From: Pseudotabrizicola sp.
GTDB taxonomy: Bacteria > Pseudomonadota > Alphaproteobacteria > Rhodobacterales > Rhodobacteraceae
Assembly (NCBI RefSeq): GCF_030684215.1
Contig: NZ_JAUXOV010000058.1
Coordinates: forward strand, 1-33,452
DNA length: 33,452 nt
Direction: 5' to 3'
The position numbers and the translations under genes were made by a program. The notes beneath the pieces were generated by a model. It was not told where the DNA came from, made no database searches, and saw only the letters and a program-made list of their open reading frames with translations. Shown one piece after another: positions 17,171 through 24,769 of this stretch; within the stretch, counting starts at the first letter, position 1, and every line of letters starts with the position of its first letter.

Positions 17171-18286
17171 TCAGGCAAATGTCCTTTCCACTGCCCAGTA
17201 GGCGGCGATTAGAGCGATGGCAGTGGAACCAGGAATGATGACGGCCTGCCGATAGATCGGGCGCTGCATCGCCCAGCCGACGCCCAGCAGGCAGGCCGCG
17301 ATGACCGAAAGCTGGCCCAGCTCTACTCCGATGTTGAAGGCGACGAGGCCGGTCACGAAATGGCCGGTGGTCAGACCGACCTCACCCAGCACACTTGCAA
17401 AGCCAAGGCCGTGCAGCAGCCCGAAGCCAAAGATCACAACCGGACGCCATGCGCTCAGGCGGGTCGCCATCAGATTCTCGACCGCGACATAGACGATTGA
17501 CAGCGCGATCAGGGGTTCCACGATGGCGGGCGAAAGCTGAACGATCCCAAGAGAGCCAAGGGCGAGCGTGATCGTATGCGCCACGGTGAAGGCGCTCACT
17601 TGCCACAACAGGACCGATGGCCGCGTGGACAAAAGGAACAGGCCCACGACAAACAGGATGTGGTCCAGCCCGCGCGGGATGATGTGGATGAAGCCAAGCC
17701 GAAGATATTCGGCAAAGACCGATGCGACCGACCTTTCGACACCGGGAACCAGCGAGATCGGGGAGCTTGCCGGGCCACTGACGTATTGCGAGTGGAAGAG
17801 GTCCGTCTCGCCCGCGCGCCGCAGCCTGATGACGCTATCGCCAAAGACAGGGTCGAACGACCACCGGACCGTATCGGTGTTCGGTGGCAGGAGGCCTCGC
17901 AGGGTGATTTCGGAAATCCGGGAGGTTTCAAGATCGCCGACGGGTGGGATGCTCAGGCCGGTTGTCGTCAATTTGGTCTGCGGACCCGCCGCAGGCGAAA
18001 GGGAGATTTCGCTTTCCAACCGGGGCGCAAAGGCGCTGAACCTGTCACGCAGTTCCTCGGGTGGCAGCGCGCGCAGTCCGTCATACTCCAGGGCTTGCGG
18101 GCTGTCCTTCGTGTCGGCGTGTTCGGGCCCCACCCCGGCCATGATAGCCTCAAGGTTCAGCGAAATCACCAGATCGAAACTTCCGTCCGCGCGAAGGTCT
18201 GCCGTGGCGATCGCCGGGCGCATTTCATGCGCTGCCAGTTGCGCGGGAAACAGGATCAGAACCAGAAGCGCAAATATCGCTCTCAT
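17171..18286 (-). CDS. HupE/UreJ-family membrane protein
   Basis: This 371-residue protein has a signal peptide (MRAIFALLVLILFPAQLAAH), an exported N-terminal domain of about 170 residues, and a C-terminal membrane domain of about six helices. The family signature IHIIPRGLDHILFVVGLFLL opens the membrane part, and HTITLALGSLG and FGFGLLHGLGFASVLGEVGL carry the conserved histidines. HupE/UreJ proteins are nickel/cobalt permeases, and this larger HupE_2-type group is thought to move metals, but its substrate is unproven. The start is placed at 18286 because the ATG overlaps the upstream gene's stop (ATGA). A longer frame upstream has no ribosome site and lies over the DUF4198 gene. Confidence 0.85.
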   Translation of the reverse strand: MRAIFALLVLILFPAQLAAHEMRPAIATADLRADGSFDLVISLNLEAIMAGVGPEHADTKDSPQALEYDGLRALPPEELRDRFSAFAPRLESEISLSPAAGPQTKLTTTGLSIPPVGDLETSRISEITLRGLLPPNTDTVRWSFDPVFGDSVIRLRRAGETDLFHSQYVSGPASSPISLVPGVERSVASVFAEYLRLGFIHIIPRGLDHILFVVGLFLLSTRPSVLLWQVSAFTVAHTITLALGSLGIVQLSPAIVEPLIALSIVYVAVENLMATRLSAWRPVVIFGFGLLHGLGFASVLGEVGLTTGHFVTGLVAFNIGVELGQLSVIAACLLGVGWAMQRPIYRQAVIIPGSTAIALIAAYWAVERTFA

Positions 18287-19098
18287 GGCTTCACCCCCGC
18301 TGCCCAGCCAAAGGACAGCGAGGCCCAGGTGCTGTGCCAGACCTCGCCGCTTTCTGCCGGGCGTTCCTCCATGTGGACGGCGCTGAGAAGGTAGGTGCCG
18401 CTGGCCGTGAACGGGATCAGGGCACCACCGCCTGCATCGGTGCGGAAGATTTGGCGCGTGACCTCGCCCGATGTGGGTCGATGAAAGAGTGTCACCTGCG
18501 CATCGGCGAACGGTGCCCCTTGCCACAGCAACCGCACATGAAGCTGGTCCTGCGCGGCATAGGGATTTTCCAACGCGACCAGTTCGAAAGGCAGGCCTGC
18601 CACCCGGTCGGTCTGTCCTTGCTCGGGCGCGCCGACCTGAACCAATGCTTTGGCGTTGCGGCTGTAGCCTTCGGAAAACCCGGTCTCCAGCAGCCCGCGC
18701 GCACGGTGGCGCAGAATAACCTCTGCCAGCCCCTCTTCTTCGAGGAAGGCGGCAAAATCGGCAAAACTGTCGTAGGTCAGACGTTCGGGCAGCGCATGAT
18801 AGCTGATGACATGCAGGCCCGGCGTATCGGCCTGATAGGTCATTGCGGGGATGTCGCCCTCATTCCCTGCCAATGGGTTGATGTGGGTTGCGTCGTCCAC
18901 AGTAAACCGGGCAAACTTGTGCGAAAGATAAGGATAAGAGCGGCCCTCGAGCATCTGGCCAACGCGAAGGTCAAGTTGGAGCTGTTCGCCGACCAGCACC
19001 TGAAAAGGCTGCGGCTCGACCCAGAATTCGTGCGCCTGCACGCCGGTTGCGCAGAACGCCCAGGCCGTCGTCAAAACAAGTTGTTTCAGCATCAACAT
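18283..19098 (-). CDS. DUF4198 exported protein
   Basis: This 271-residue protein has a signal peptide (residues 1-23, ending VQAHE). The mature protein starts HEFWVEP, the hallmark of DUF4198, and is beta-rich with Ig/transthyretin-like repeats: PFQVLVGEQLQLDLRVGQ, DTPGLHVISYH and GAPFADAQVTLF. DUF4198 proteins are periplasmic or outer-face partners of nickel/cobalt uptake systems. Its stop overlaps the HupE-like start, so the two are made together and should act together in metal uptake. The N-terminal His-x-Phe-Trp of the mature protein may be metal-binding. Two in-frame ATGs (19098 and 19092) are possible starts. Confidence 0.85.
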   Translation of the reverse strand: MLMLKQLVLTTAWAFCATGVQAHEFWVEPQPFQVLVGEQLQLDLRVGQMLEGRSYPYLSHKFARFTVDDATHINPLAGNEGDIPAMTYQADTPGLHVISYHALPERLTYDSFADFAAFLEEEGLAEVILRHRARGLLETGFSEGYSRNAKALVQVGAPEQGQTDRVAGLPFELVALENPYAAQDQLHVRLLWQGAPFADAQVTLFHRPTSGEVTRQIFRTDAGGGALIPFTASGTYLLSAVHMEERPAESGEVWHSTWASLSFGWAAGVKP

Positions 19099-19125
19099 CC
19101 CCGCGTTGTCGATCGGTCACTCTGT

Positions 19126-19150
19126 CCGGCGACCCCAAAGGGACCGCCGG
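19126..19150. terminator. GC-rich hairpin between the small exported protein and DUF4198
   Basis: CCGGCG (19126-19131) pairs with CGCCGG (19145-19150), and an inner CCC/GGG closes an AAA loop. There is no U-tract on the minus-strand transcript. It lies between the stop of the 19184-19462 gene and the start of the DUF4198 gene. It may limit read-through or set the level of the downstream pair. Confidence 0.45.
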
Positions 19151-19183
19151 GTCAGATCGTTTACGGCAAAGATCTGCCGGACC

Positions 19184-19462
19184 TCAGTTGCTGGGGTGAC
19201 CGGGAGCCGATCGGTCGCGGGCAACATTGCTTTTGCCTTTTACATCGTCCTTCGCCTCGATCGAAGCATCGGTCTTGCCATATGACGTTTCGGCGCCCAT
19301 GCCGTCACGGTTGCTCTGGCCATCATCGACCTTGCCAGCGGTCGCCGGACCTGCAAGCTGAGCGCCGAAACCTTGGTCATGGCCTTTGGCAAAGCTGGAA
19401 GTCGCGGCGCCGATGGTCAGCGCGAACAGAGCCACGGCGGCTCCGATTGTCTTCGTATTCAT
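19184..19462 (-). CDS. small exported hydrophilic protein
   Basis: This is a 92-residue protein with a signal peptide (MNTKTIGAAVALFALTIGAA, cleavage near SSFAKG). The mature part is charged, low in complexity and rich in Gly, Asp, Lys and Ser, with no cysteine. It is probably disordered in the periplasm. AGGAG precedes the ATG by a normal distance. I recognise no family. It lies 85 bp upstream of, and on the same strand as, the DUF4198 and HupE-like genes, with a hairpin between them. It may be co-transcribed with them. Confidence 0.65.
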   Translation of the reverse strand: MNTKTIGAAVALFALTIGAATSSFAKGHDQGFGAQLAGPATAGKVDDGQSNRDGMGAETSYGKTDASIEAKDDVKGKSNVARDRSAPGHPSN

Positions 19463-19536
19463 GATCTTACTCCTGCTGGGTTCTGTGGTCTAAGGCTGAA
19501 CCACATCGGAGTTACGCGACGGCGCAGGTAAGAGTT

Positions 19537-19803
19537 TCAGAACGTAGGGAGAATCTTTCGGCAGAAGTGTTTCTGTAGCGAGTTGCCGGACGTTAGCAGC
19601 ACTTCCCAGAGGGCTGCTGTCCAAAAGCCTGCCACTGTTGTGTCGCGCCTCGACCGGAAATGCCGCAGCGTCAAAGGCGAACTGCCAATTTCTATACCGC
19701 ACCTCCCGAAAACCTCATAGCCGTCTCTTGTCAGCCGGTCGGAAATTGCGCGACCAATCCCGTAAGACGCGCCGGTGACGATAGCGATAGGTCTGTCAGT
19801 CAT
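19537..19803 (-). pseudogene. N-terminal fragment of a short-chain dehydrogenase (SDR)
   Basis: From the ATG at 19803, preceded by AAGGAG, the frame reads MTDRPIAIVTGASYGIGRAI and then SDRLTRDGYEVFG. This is the classic SDR start with the TGASxGIG dinucleotide loop. After about 33 residues the similarity ends abruptly, and the remaining frame to 19537 looks random. The Tyr-x-x-x-Lys catalytic site is missing. The promoter and ribosome site are intact, so a short peptide may still be made. It lies next to the IS element, although the truncation itself is at the other end from the insertion. Confidence 0.8.
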
Positions 19804-19832
19804 GGGGAAACTCCTTGCGGTCGCTACCCCAT

Positions 19833-19860
19833 GACGTTCCGGACCCCTGCGATTCCTACA
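19833..19860 (-). promoter_or_regulatory. candidate ECF sigma promoter upstream of the SDR fragment
   Basis: On the minus strand, TGTAGGAATC (19851-19860) is followed by a 14-base spacer and then CGTC (19833-19836) within CGTCATGGGG. The same layout occurs at 23371-23398. Transcription would begin about 20 bases before the SDR start codon. The IS element inserted 8 bases upstream of the -35-like part. Confidence 0.6.
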
Positions 19861-19885
19861 GCCGCGATGACCTGCCACGGGTCTT

Positions 19886-20800
19886 TCATCCAGCCATGAC
19901 CGGAGCCCGGTGGTCATTTACGCCTGTTGGCGCGGGTTGAGCAATCGCCCGGCGCGCGGAACTCTCATCGAGTGCAGCGGGTCGGGCGATTGCGGTGGTC
20001 AGATGCAGGGCGAAACCTGCGGGGGTCTGGTAGCCGAGGGCCGAGTGGGGCCGCGCGGTGTTGTAGTCGGTGACCCAGGCGGCGATCAGGTCGCGGGCAT
20101 GGGCGAGGTTTCGGAACAGCGTTTCGTTGAGAAATTCGTCCCGCATCCGGCCGTTGAAACTCTCGACGAACCCATTCTGCATCGGCTTTCCCGGCGCGAT
20201 GTAGTGCCACTCGATCTTGGTCTCGGCGCACCACTTCAGGATCGCATCCGAGGTCAGTTCCGTCCCGTTGTCGGAGACGATCATCCCGGGCTTGCCACGC
20301 CGTTCGATCAACGCCGTCAGTTCCCGTGCCACGCGGCGGCCCGAGATCGAGGTGTCGGGGATCGCAGCGAGGCACTCGCGCGTGACGTCATCCACCACAT
20401 TCAGCACCCGGAACCGCCGTCCGCAGGCGAACTGATCGTGGACGAAATCCAGCGACCAGCGGGCGTTTGCACGGGCTTCGACCAGGATCGGGGCCCTTGT
20501 GCCAAGCGCCTTGCGGCGCGCTTTGCGTTTACGGACGGTTAACCCTTCCTCGCTGTAGAGCCGGTAGATGCGGTTGATCCCTGACGGTTCTCCCTCGCGT
20601 CGCAGCAGCACGAACAGCCGCCGGTAGCCGAACCTGCGCCGCTCATTGGCCAGATCCCGCAACCGGCCCCGCAGGGCCGTGTCCGGCGCACGCTGCGGTT
20701 GATACCGCACCGTCTTCCGGTCCGCCCCGGCAATCCGGCACGCCCGCCGTTCCGACAGCCCAAGCAGGGCCTTCAGATGCGCGACTGCCTCGCGCTTCAC
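19886..20800 (-). CDS. IS3-family transposase OrfB
   Basis: This is a 304-residue DDE integrase-type transposase. The N-terminal HTH region is [18 protein letters not shown], and the catalytic residues are the Asp in [10 protein letters not shown], the Asp in IVSDNGTE and the Glu in GFVESFNG. The C-terminal [18 protein letters not shown] is typical of the family. Translation appears to start at a GTG at 20798-20800, a few bases after the orfA stop. The OrfB frame is +1 relative to orfA, not the usual -1. An A6G slippery-type run does occur before the orfA stop (20811-20817), but -1 slippage there leads to a stop after four codons. Coupled re-initiation is therefore more likely than frameshift fusion. 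Confidence 0.92.
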   Translation of the reverse strand: MKREAVAHLKALLGLSERRACRIAGADRKTVRYQPQRAPDTALRGRLRDLANERRRFGYRRLFVLLRREGEPSGINRIYRLYSEEGLTVRKRKARRKALGTRAPILVEARANARWSLDFVHDQFACGRRFRVLNVVDDVTRECLAAIPDTSISGRRVARELTALIERRGKPGMIVSDNGTELTSDAILKWCAETKIEWHYIAPGKPMQNGFVESFNGRMRDEFLNETLFRNLAHARDLIAAWVTDYNTARPHSALGYQTPAGFALHLTTAIARPAALDESSARRAIAQPAPTGVNDHRAPVMAG

Positions 20801-20804
20801 GGCG

Positions 20805-21071
20805 CTACCACTTTTTTGACAAGAGTTCCTTCATCGCCGCCATGTCCCGCATCTGCTCGGCCAGCAGCTTCTTCAGCTTCGCATTCTCGTCCTCCAGCGC
20901 CTTTAGCCGCTTGGCCTCGGACACCGTCATCCCGGAATACTTCGCCTTCCAGGCGTAGAACGTGCCTTCCGACATCCCGTGCTTGCGGCAGAGATCGGCG
21001 CACTTCGCACCGGCCTCATGCTCCCGCAGGATGCCAATGATCTGCTCTTCGGTTCATATCGTTCGCTTCAT
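20805..21071 (-). pseudogene. IS3-family OrfA with an in-frame stop at codon 6
   Basis: The frame reads MKRTI, then a TGA stop, then continues TEEQIIGILREHEAGAKCAD and onward through a leucine-zipper segment (LKALEDENAKLKKLLAEQM) to SKKW and a stop. It matches the normal 88-residue OrfA of the family, in which the sixth codon encodes an aromatic residue. The nonsense codon should abolish the DNA-binding HTH subunit unless a weak start downstream is used. The copy is therefore probably non-autonomous. Confidence 0.85.
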
Positions 21072-21097
21072 CGTCCGTCCCTTCCTTGGGGCGGACT

Positions 21098-22366
21098 CTA
21101 GTCGCTGGTGGAGGAAAAATCCCGTGGCAGGTCAGCGAGACAGGACGACCGAAGATTTGCCTTCTTCCTTTCAAGAAACGCGCGGGCCGCCGGATCGGGG
21201 CACAGGGCGATCGCCCGGTCGTAACAGGCGATGGCCTGCCCCGAGGCACCCGCGAGGGCCGACAGATGCGCGCGCACCGCCCACCAGGGCTGATAGGCGG
21301 CAGCGTGGGTGGCGTCGGCGGCATCAAAGACAGTAAGCCCGGCGGCAGGATCTCCCGCCTCTCCCAGTGCCGCGGCAAGCCCGGTCAGCGCCCCCGTTGT
21401 CGGATGCAGTGCTGCTAGGCCGCGATAGAGCCCGGCGATGGCACCCCAATTAGTCGGATGGCCGTGGCGCCGGTCGGCGTGGGCGGCGGCGATCGCGGCC
21501 TCGATCTGGTAGCGGCCCAGTGTGGGTGCGCCGGCGGCCAACCGCAGCGCAAGGTCGGCATCCGCCATCATGCGCGCATCCCAAAGACTCGTGTCCTGCT
21601 CATCCAGCGGGATCAGGCAGCCCGATCCATCGACCCGCGCCGGCCGACGCGCCTGCGTGTAAAGCATCAGCGCGAACAGGGCTTGCGCCTCCGACGCTTC
21701 GGGCATCTGTGCGGCGATCAGGCTGCCGAGCCACAGCGCCTCACGCGCGAGCGAGGTGGATTTGGCATCCCCAGCGCCCTCGCCGTCGATGCCGACGGTA
21801 AATGCGGCATAGACAGCGTCCAGCACATTGGCGAGGCGCGGGGCCAGTTCGTCCCCGTCCGGCAGTGCAAAGCCTATGCGCGCGGCCTCGATCTTGGCGC
21901 GCGCGCGGGTCAGCCGCTGGCCGAGCGTGCCGGGCGCAATCAGGAAGGCCCCTGCCATCCGCCGCGCATCGAGGCCTAGCACCAGTTGCAGCATCAGCGG
22001 CGTTCGCATCCGCGCCTCAATGGCCGGATGGGCGCAGACGAACATCAGGTTCAGGATGCGGTCCGGCGTTGCGGCATGCCCCATGTCCATGCGCTCCTCT
22101 TCCATAAGGGTCAGAGCCTCGGCTGCCGCGGCGGCGCGGGCGGCGGTGCGCCCGGCATCCGCCGCGCGGTGGCGGGCCGTCGCGATCAGCCATCCCTCAG
22201 GTCTGGCCGGGACGCCCTGCACCGGCCAGACCTCCAGTTCGCGGTCGACCGCATCCGACAGCGCATCCATGGCCGCCGTCACATTGCCAGTGCGGCTGGC
22301 CAGAATGGCGACGAGCCTGCCATGCGACAGGCGCGCCACCCTTTCGATCTCGTCAGTCGCGCTCAC
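21098..22366 (-). CDS. ECF42-type sigma factor (DUF6596)
   Basis: This is a 422-residue extracytoplasmic-function sigma factor with the long C-terminal extension of group ECF42. The sigma2-like part is residues 1-100. LNLMFVCAHPA (106-114) and LGLDARRMAGAFLIAPGTLG (about 130-149) form sigma4. The extension has GRYQIEAAIAAAHA and ends near RAFLERKKANL, with TPR-like helices that are thought to control activity in this group. I start at the GTG at 22366, overlapping the YCII gene's stop (GTGA). The last 11 or so residues (from about position 412) and the stop at 21098 come from the IS element. Without the insertion the frame would end at a TAG in the SDR leader. Confidence 0.88.
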   Translation of the reverse strand: MSATDEIERVARLSHGRLVAILASRTGNVTAAMDALSDAVDRELEVWPVQGVPARPEGWLIATARHRAADAGRTAARAAAAAEALTLMEEERMDMGHAATPDRILNLMFVCAHPAIEARMRTPLMLQLVLGLDARRMAGAFLIAPGTLGQRLTRARAKIEAARIGFALPDGDELAPRLANVLDAVYAAFTVGIDGEGAGDAKSTSLAREALWLGSLIAAQMPEASEAQALFALMLYTQARRPARVDGSGCLIPLDEQDTSLWDARMMADADLALRLAAGAPTLGRYQIEAAIAAAHADRRHGHPTNWGAIAGLYRGLAALHPTTGALTGLAAALGEAGDPAAGLTVFDAADATHAAAYQPWWAVRAHLSALAGASGQAIACYDRAIALCPDPAARAFLERKKANLRSSCLADLPRDFSSTSD

Positions 22367-22719
22367 GCCGACCCGCGCATCACGACAGGCCGCACCTCGA
22401 CCGCGCCCGAGGATGCCGCTGGGTTCAGGGCTGCCCAGTGCAGGGCAGTGTCGAGGTCGGGCACGTCGATGATGTAGTAGCCGCCGAACTGTTCCTTGCT
22501 GGCGGCATAGGGGCCGTCCTGGATGTCGCGCCCCTCGCCCCGCACGCGCAGGGTGGTGGCGGTATGCGACGGGTGCAGGGCATTGCCGCCCACTAAAACC
22601 CCCGCCTCGATCAGCGCACGGGTATAGGCGCCCCAGACCACGCCTTCGGCCGCGGCGGCAACCGCATCGGCATCGGCATATTCGGACGGCGGGGTATAGT
22701 TCAGGATCATGTAGTGCAT
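22363..22719 (-). CDS. YCII/DGPF-domain protein
   Basis: This 118-residue protein opens MHYMILNYTPP, carries the DGPYAASKEQFGGYYIIDV signature (residues 68-86) and ends ALNPAASSGAVEVRPV. Members of this DGPF/YCII family are almost always encoded beside ECF42-type sigma factors and are thought to be their regulatory partners or targets. They have no established enzyme activity. AAGGACG precedes the ATG. Its stop overlaps the sigma start, so the two are translationally coupled. Confidence 0.9.
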   Translation of the reverse strand: MHYMILNYTPPSEYADADAVAAAAEGVVWGAYTRALIEAGVLVGGNALHPSHTATTLRVRGEGRDIQDGPYAASKEQFGGYYIIDVPDLDTALHWAALNPAASSGAVEVRPVVMRGSA

Positions 22720-22733
22720 GGCTTTCGTCCTTT

Positions 22734-23315
22734 TCAGCGGGCCACAACGGCAGTGAGCAGCGCCGTCGGCGTGCGGTCAGCGGTGCACATGTCGTTGTCG
22801 GCGGGGCGCTGGCCGAAGTGCAGGCCATCCGCCGACAGCGCCAGCAGGTCGTGATCCTGCCCGCAGTCTGCCACGGGACGCCATGCCGCGCAGCCGGTTT
22901 CCGAAATGTCGGCCTCGAGGTTCACGATCAAGCCACAATCGGCCATGCCCATGGCGGCGGCGATTTCGGGCACAGGGGTCAGCAGCGTCAGGTGCTTCCA
23001 GCCCTGGTCAAACACCGTGTGAAAGGCCCCCGGCACGGCTCCGGACGCCTCTCGCACCTCGTAGGCGCCCCCGGTGCGGAACTGGAAGGTGCGCTGCGTC
23101 ATTCCGGGGTCGATTGCGTGGATGAAGGTCAGGCTCCACCGGCCATCAGCGAAGACGAACTCTCGGGTGCCATAGCCGCCATACCAGTCCTCGACGGATG
23201 GGCTGTGGAACGTGCCAGACAGCGTTTGCAGCACGGTGCGGTCAGCGGATTGCGCGGCGACGGGACATGCCAGCGCGGCGGCGGCAATGGTGAGAGCGGG
23301 AAGCAGGGCGTTCAT
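22734..23315 (-). CDS. exported protein, possibly APCDD1-like
   Basis: This 193-residue protein starts MNALLPALTIAAAALACPVA, a clear signal peptide. The mature part reads as a beta-rich domain: LSGTFHSPSVED, then GTREFVFADGRWSLTF and FQFRTGGAYEVREA. It has four or five cysteines that could form disulfides. The 'W/F-HS ... R-FTF-x-x-x-WxL' pattern resembles APCDD1-like domains, but I hold this only weakly. An upstream in-frame ATG at 23324 lies just 2 bases from AGAGG, so 23315 is the better start. It is the first gene after the ECF-type promoter and leads the secreted-YCII-sigma operon. Confidence 0.7.
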   Translation of the reverse strand: MNALLPALTIAAAALACPVAAQSADRTVLQTLSGTFHSPSVEDWYGGYGTREFVFADGRWSLTFIHAIDPGMTQRTFQFRTGGAYEVREASGAVPGAFHTVFDQGWKHLTLLTPVPEIAAAMGMADCGLIVNLEADISETGCAAWRPVADCGQDHDLLALSADGLHFGQRPADNDMCTADRTPTALLTAVVAR

Positions 23316-23370
23316 GGGATCCATATCCTCTCTGGTGTGGCAGTGCCCGGAATGGGCGCCGATACCCCAT

Positions 23371-23398
23371 GACGATCAGGATGGTCCCGATTTCTACA
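23371..23398 (-). promoter_or_regulatory. candidate ECF sigma promoter of the secreted-YCII-sigma operon
   Basis: On the minus strand, TGTAGAAATC (23389-23398), 14 bases, then CGTC (23371-23374) in CGTCATGGGG. Spacing and flanks match those at 19833-19860 exactly. It lies about 50 bases before the secreted-protein start, consistent with an autoregulated ECF promoter. Confidence 0.65.
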
Positions 23399-23458
23399 TC
23401 CTGCATCGGGTTTTCGCGGTGCCACCGCTTCGTTCCGAGGATCGAAGTCTCTATTTCG

Positions 23459-24196
23459 TCACCGGCCCAACGTTTGCACCACCAGTTCCGCCGCCGCAGC
23501 GCCTGAGAACTGCTGCTGGCCGGTGATCAGGTTGCCGTCGCGCACCGCGAAGGCCTTGAACATCGAGTTCACCACGAAATTGGTGTCGGGTAAAATCTTC
23601 GCCTCGTCCTCGATCCAGAAGGGCTGGACCTTCATCCCGACGAACCCGTCTGCAAAGGCCTCCTCGGAATTGGCGAAGCCCGTCCAGGTCTTGCCCTTGA
23701 CCAGAAGATCACCCTTGGACAGCCGGGTCTTCAGCAGGATGCAGGTGCCGTGACAGACGACCGCCACGATCTTGCCTGCCTCGTAGGCGCGCGCCACGAA
23801 AGCGAGCAGGTCCGTGTCGTCAATCATGGTGATCATGGGCGACTGCCCGCCTGTCACGAAGATCGCGTCATAATCGGAAAGATCGACCTCGGCGATGGAG
23901 CGGGTGCCTTGCAGAAGTGCCGCATGGGGCGGGCTTTTCTTGAAGCCCAGCGAGATCAGGTCATGCGCGGAATATCCGCTGGCATCCTCGGGGTCGGAAT
24001 AGCTATCGGCTATAAGGTCGCCGCCCTTCGGGCTGACGATGTCCACGCCGTAGCCTGCCTCGGTGAAGGTCCAGAACGGGTGGGTCAGTTCGGCCCACCA
24101 GAACCCCACCGGCCAGCCAGTCGTGGGAGAGGTGCCGGGATTGGCGGCGATGATGAGGACTTTCTTCTTTCCGTGCGTGTCGATTGCGGCGGTCAT
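23459..24196 (-). CDS. DJ-1/PfpI (Hsp31-like) type 1 glutamine amidotransferase-fold protein
   Basis: This 245-residue protein has the nucleophile elbow AVVCHGTC, with Cys148-His149. Glu36 (WWAEL) is in the position of the acidic partner in Hsp31-like members. GYGVDIVSPKGGD is the typical N-terminal strand/loop of this group. Such proteins act as glyoxalase III, deglycase or chaperone, and respond to aldehyde and oxidative stress. Exactly which applies here is unknown. AAAGGGA precedes the ATG. It ends the LysR-linked run: reductase, hydrolase, monooxygenase, then this gene, 12 bp after its neighbour. Confidence 0.9.
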   Translation of the reverse strand: MTAAIDTHGKKKVLIIAANPGTSPTTGWPVGFWWAELTHPFWTFTEAGYGVDIVSPKGGDLIADSYSDPEDASGYSAHDLISLGFKKSPPHAALLQGTRSIAEVDLSDYDAIFVTGGQSPMITMIDDTDLLAFVARAYEAGKIVAVVCHGTCILLKTRLSKGDLLVKGKTWTGFANSEEAFADGFVGMKVQPFWIEDEAKILPDTNFVVNSMFKAFAVRDGNLITGQQQFSGAAAAELVVQTLGR

Positions 24197-24208
24197 GGCC
24201 GTTCCCTT

Positions 24209-24769
24209 TCAATGGGTTGATATCTTCGGATAGATGAATCGCGCTATCAGCGGCGTCAGGCTGGGCATAATGACATAGGTCATCAGCCCGATCTGGATTG
24301 TGACCAGCACCAGCAACCGCAGCGCCAGCGGCCAGCCCGACATCACCGGGCCAAGCACAAGGTTCAGGATCAGCACCAGCGCGAACACCACCGCGATCAG
24401 AACCAGCGCCATGCGGTGCGGGCTGGGCTGCGGGAGGCGGGTGCCGGGCGGCGCGTCGAACCAGAATTCAAGGCCGGTCATCCGTTCCCAGGCCGCATCG
24501 GCGGCGAAGATCGGCGCGGCCTCGGCCAGCATCCGGGCGCGAAACTCGGACCCTTCGAAGGCTTCCAGTTGCTCCGGCGTGTCGAAGCGGAACACGTTGC
24601 GATAGATGCCATCGGCCCCGGGGCGGTGGAACTCGGCGCCCAGATAGCCGGGGAACGCCTCGGCCGCGCCCTGGGTCAACCGTTGCAGCCACGCTTCGTA
24701 GTCCGTTTCGCGCCCCGGCCTGACCCTGCGGCGAACGGTGATCGTGACGGGGGCCGAGGGCAAGGTCAT
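24209..24769 (-). CDS. antibiotic biosynthesis monooxygenase-domain membrane protein
   Basis: This is a 186-residue protein. The N-terminal half (about 5-100) is an ABM ferredoxin-like domain: ITVRRRVRPGRETDYEAWLQ, then FPGYLGAEFHRP and NVFRFDTPEQLEAFEGSE. The C-terminal half has two membrane helices (about 118-138 and 148-168) followed by FIYPK. This ABM-plus-two-helix layout is a known family of membrane-anchored ABM proteins. ABM enzymes are cofactor-free oxygenases of quinones and similar compounds. Whether this one is active is unknown. Its start overlaps the hydrolase stop (ATGA), so the two are co-translated. Confidence 0.88.
   Translation of the reverse strand: MTLPSAPVTITVRRRVRPGRETDYEAWLQRLTQGAAEAFPGYLGAEFHRPGADGIYRNVFRFDTPEQLEAFEGSEFRARMLAEAAPIFAADAAWERMTGLEFWFDAPPGTRLPQPSPHRMALVLIAVVFALVLILNLVLGPVMSGWPLALRLLVLVTIQIGLMTYVIMPSLTPLIARFIYPKISTH

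Larger units (their letters stand above)
19868..21134 (-). mobile_element. IS3-family insertion sequence, 1267 bp
   Basis: The ends are perfect 14-bp inverted repeats, TGACCTGCCACGGG, starting with the TG typical of IS3-family elements (19868-19881 on plus and 21121-21134 on minus). More imperfect matches lie inside. A 4-bp direct repeat, GCGA, flanks the element (19864-19867 and 21135-21138), so this is a simple insertion. It carries orfA and orfB on the minus strand. It landed in the last codons of the ECF sigma gene and just upstream of the SDR promoter, replacing the sigma factor's last residues. Confidence 0.93.

Noticed and set aside
18287-18526. An upstream extension of the HupE-like frame
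   Set aside because: It overlaps the DUF4198 gene and lacks a signal peptide. The ATG at 18286 gives a proper signal peptide and an ATGA overlap.
20811-20817. An A6G run as a programmed -1 frameshift for an OrfAB transposase
   Set aside because: The -1 frame stops after four codons, and OrfB lies in the +1 frame, so a fusion by this mechanism is not supported.
22367-22828. An upstream extension of the sigma factor frame to 576 codons
   Set aside because: The extra part overlaps the YCII gene and the end of the secreted-protein gene in another frame, and the GTG at 22366 overlaps the YCII stop as expected for a coupled operon.
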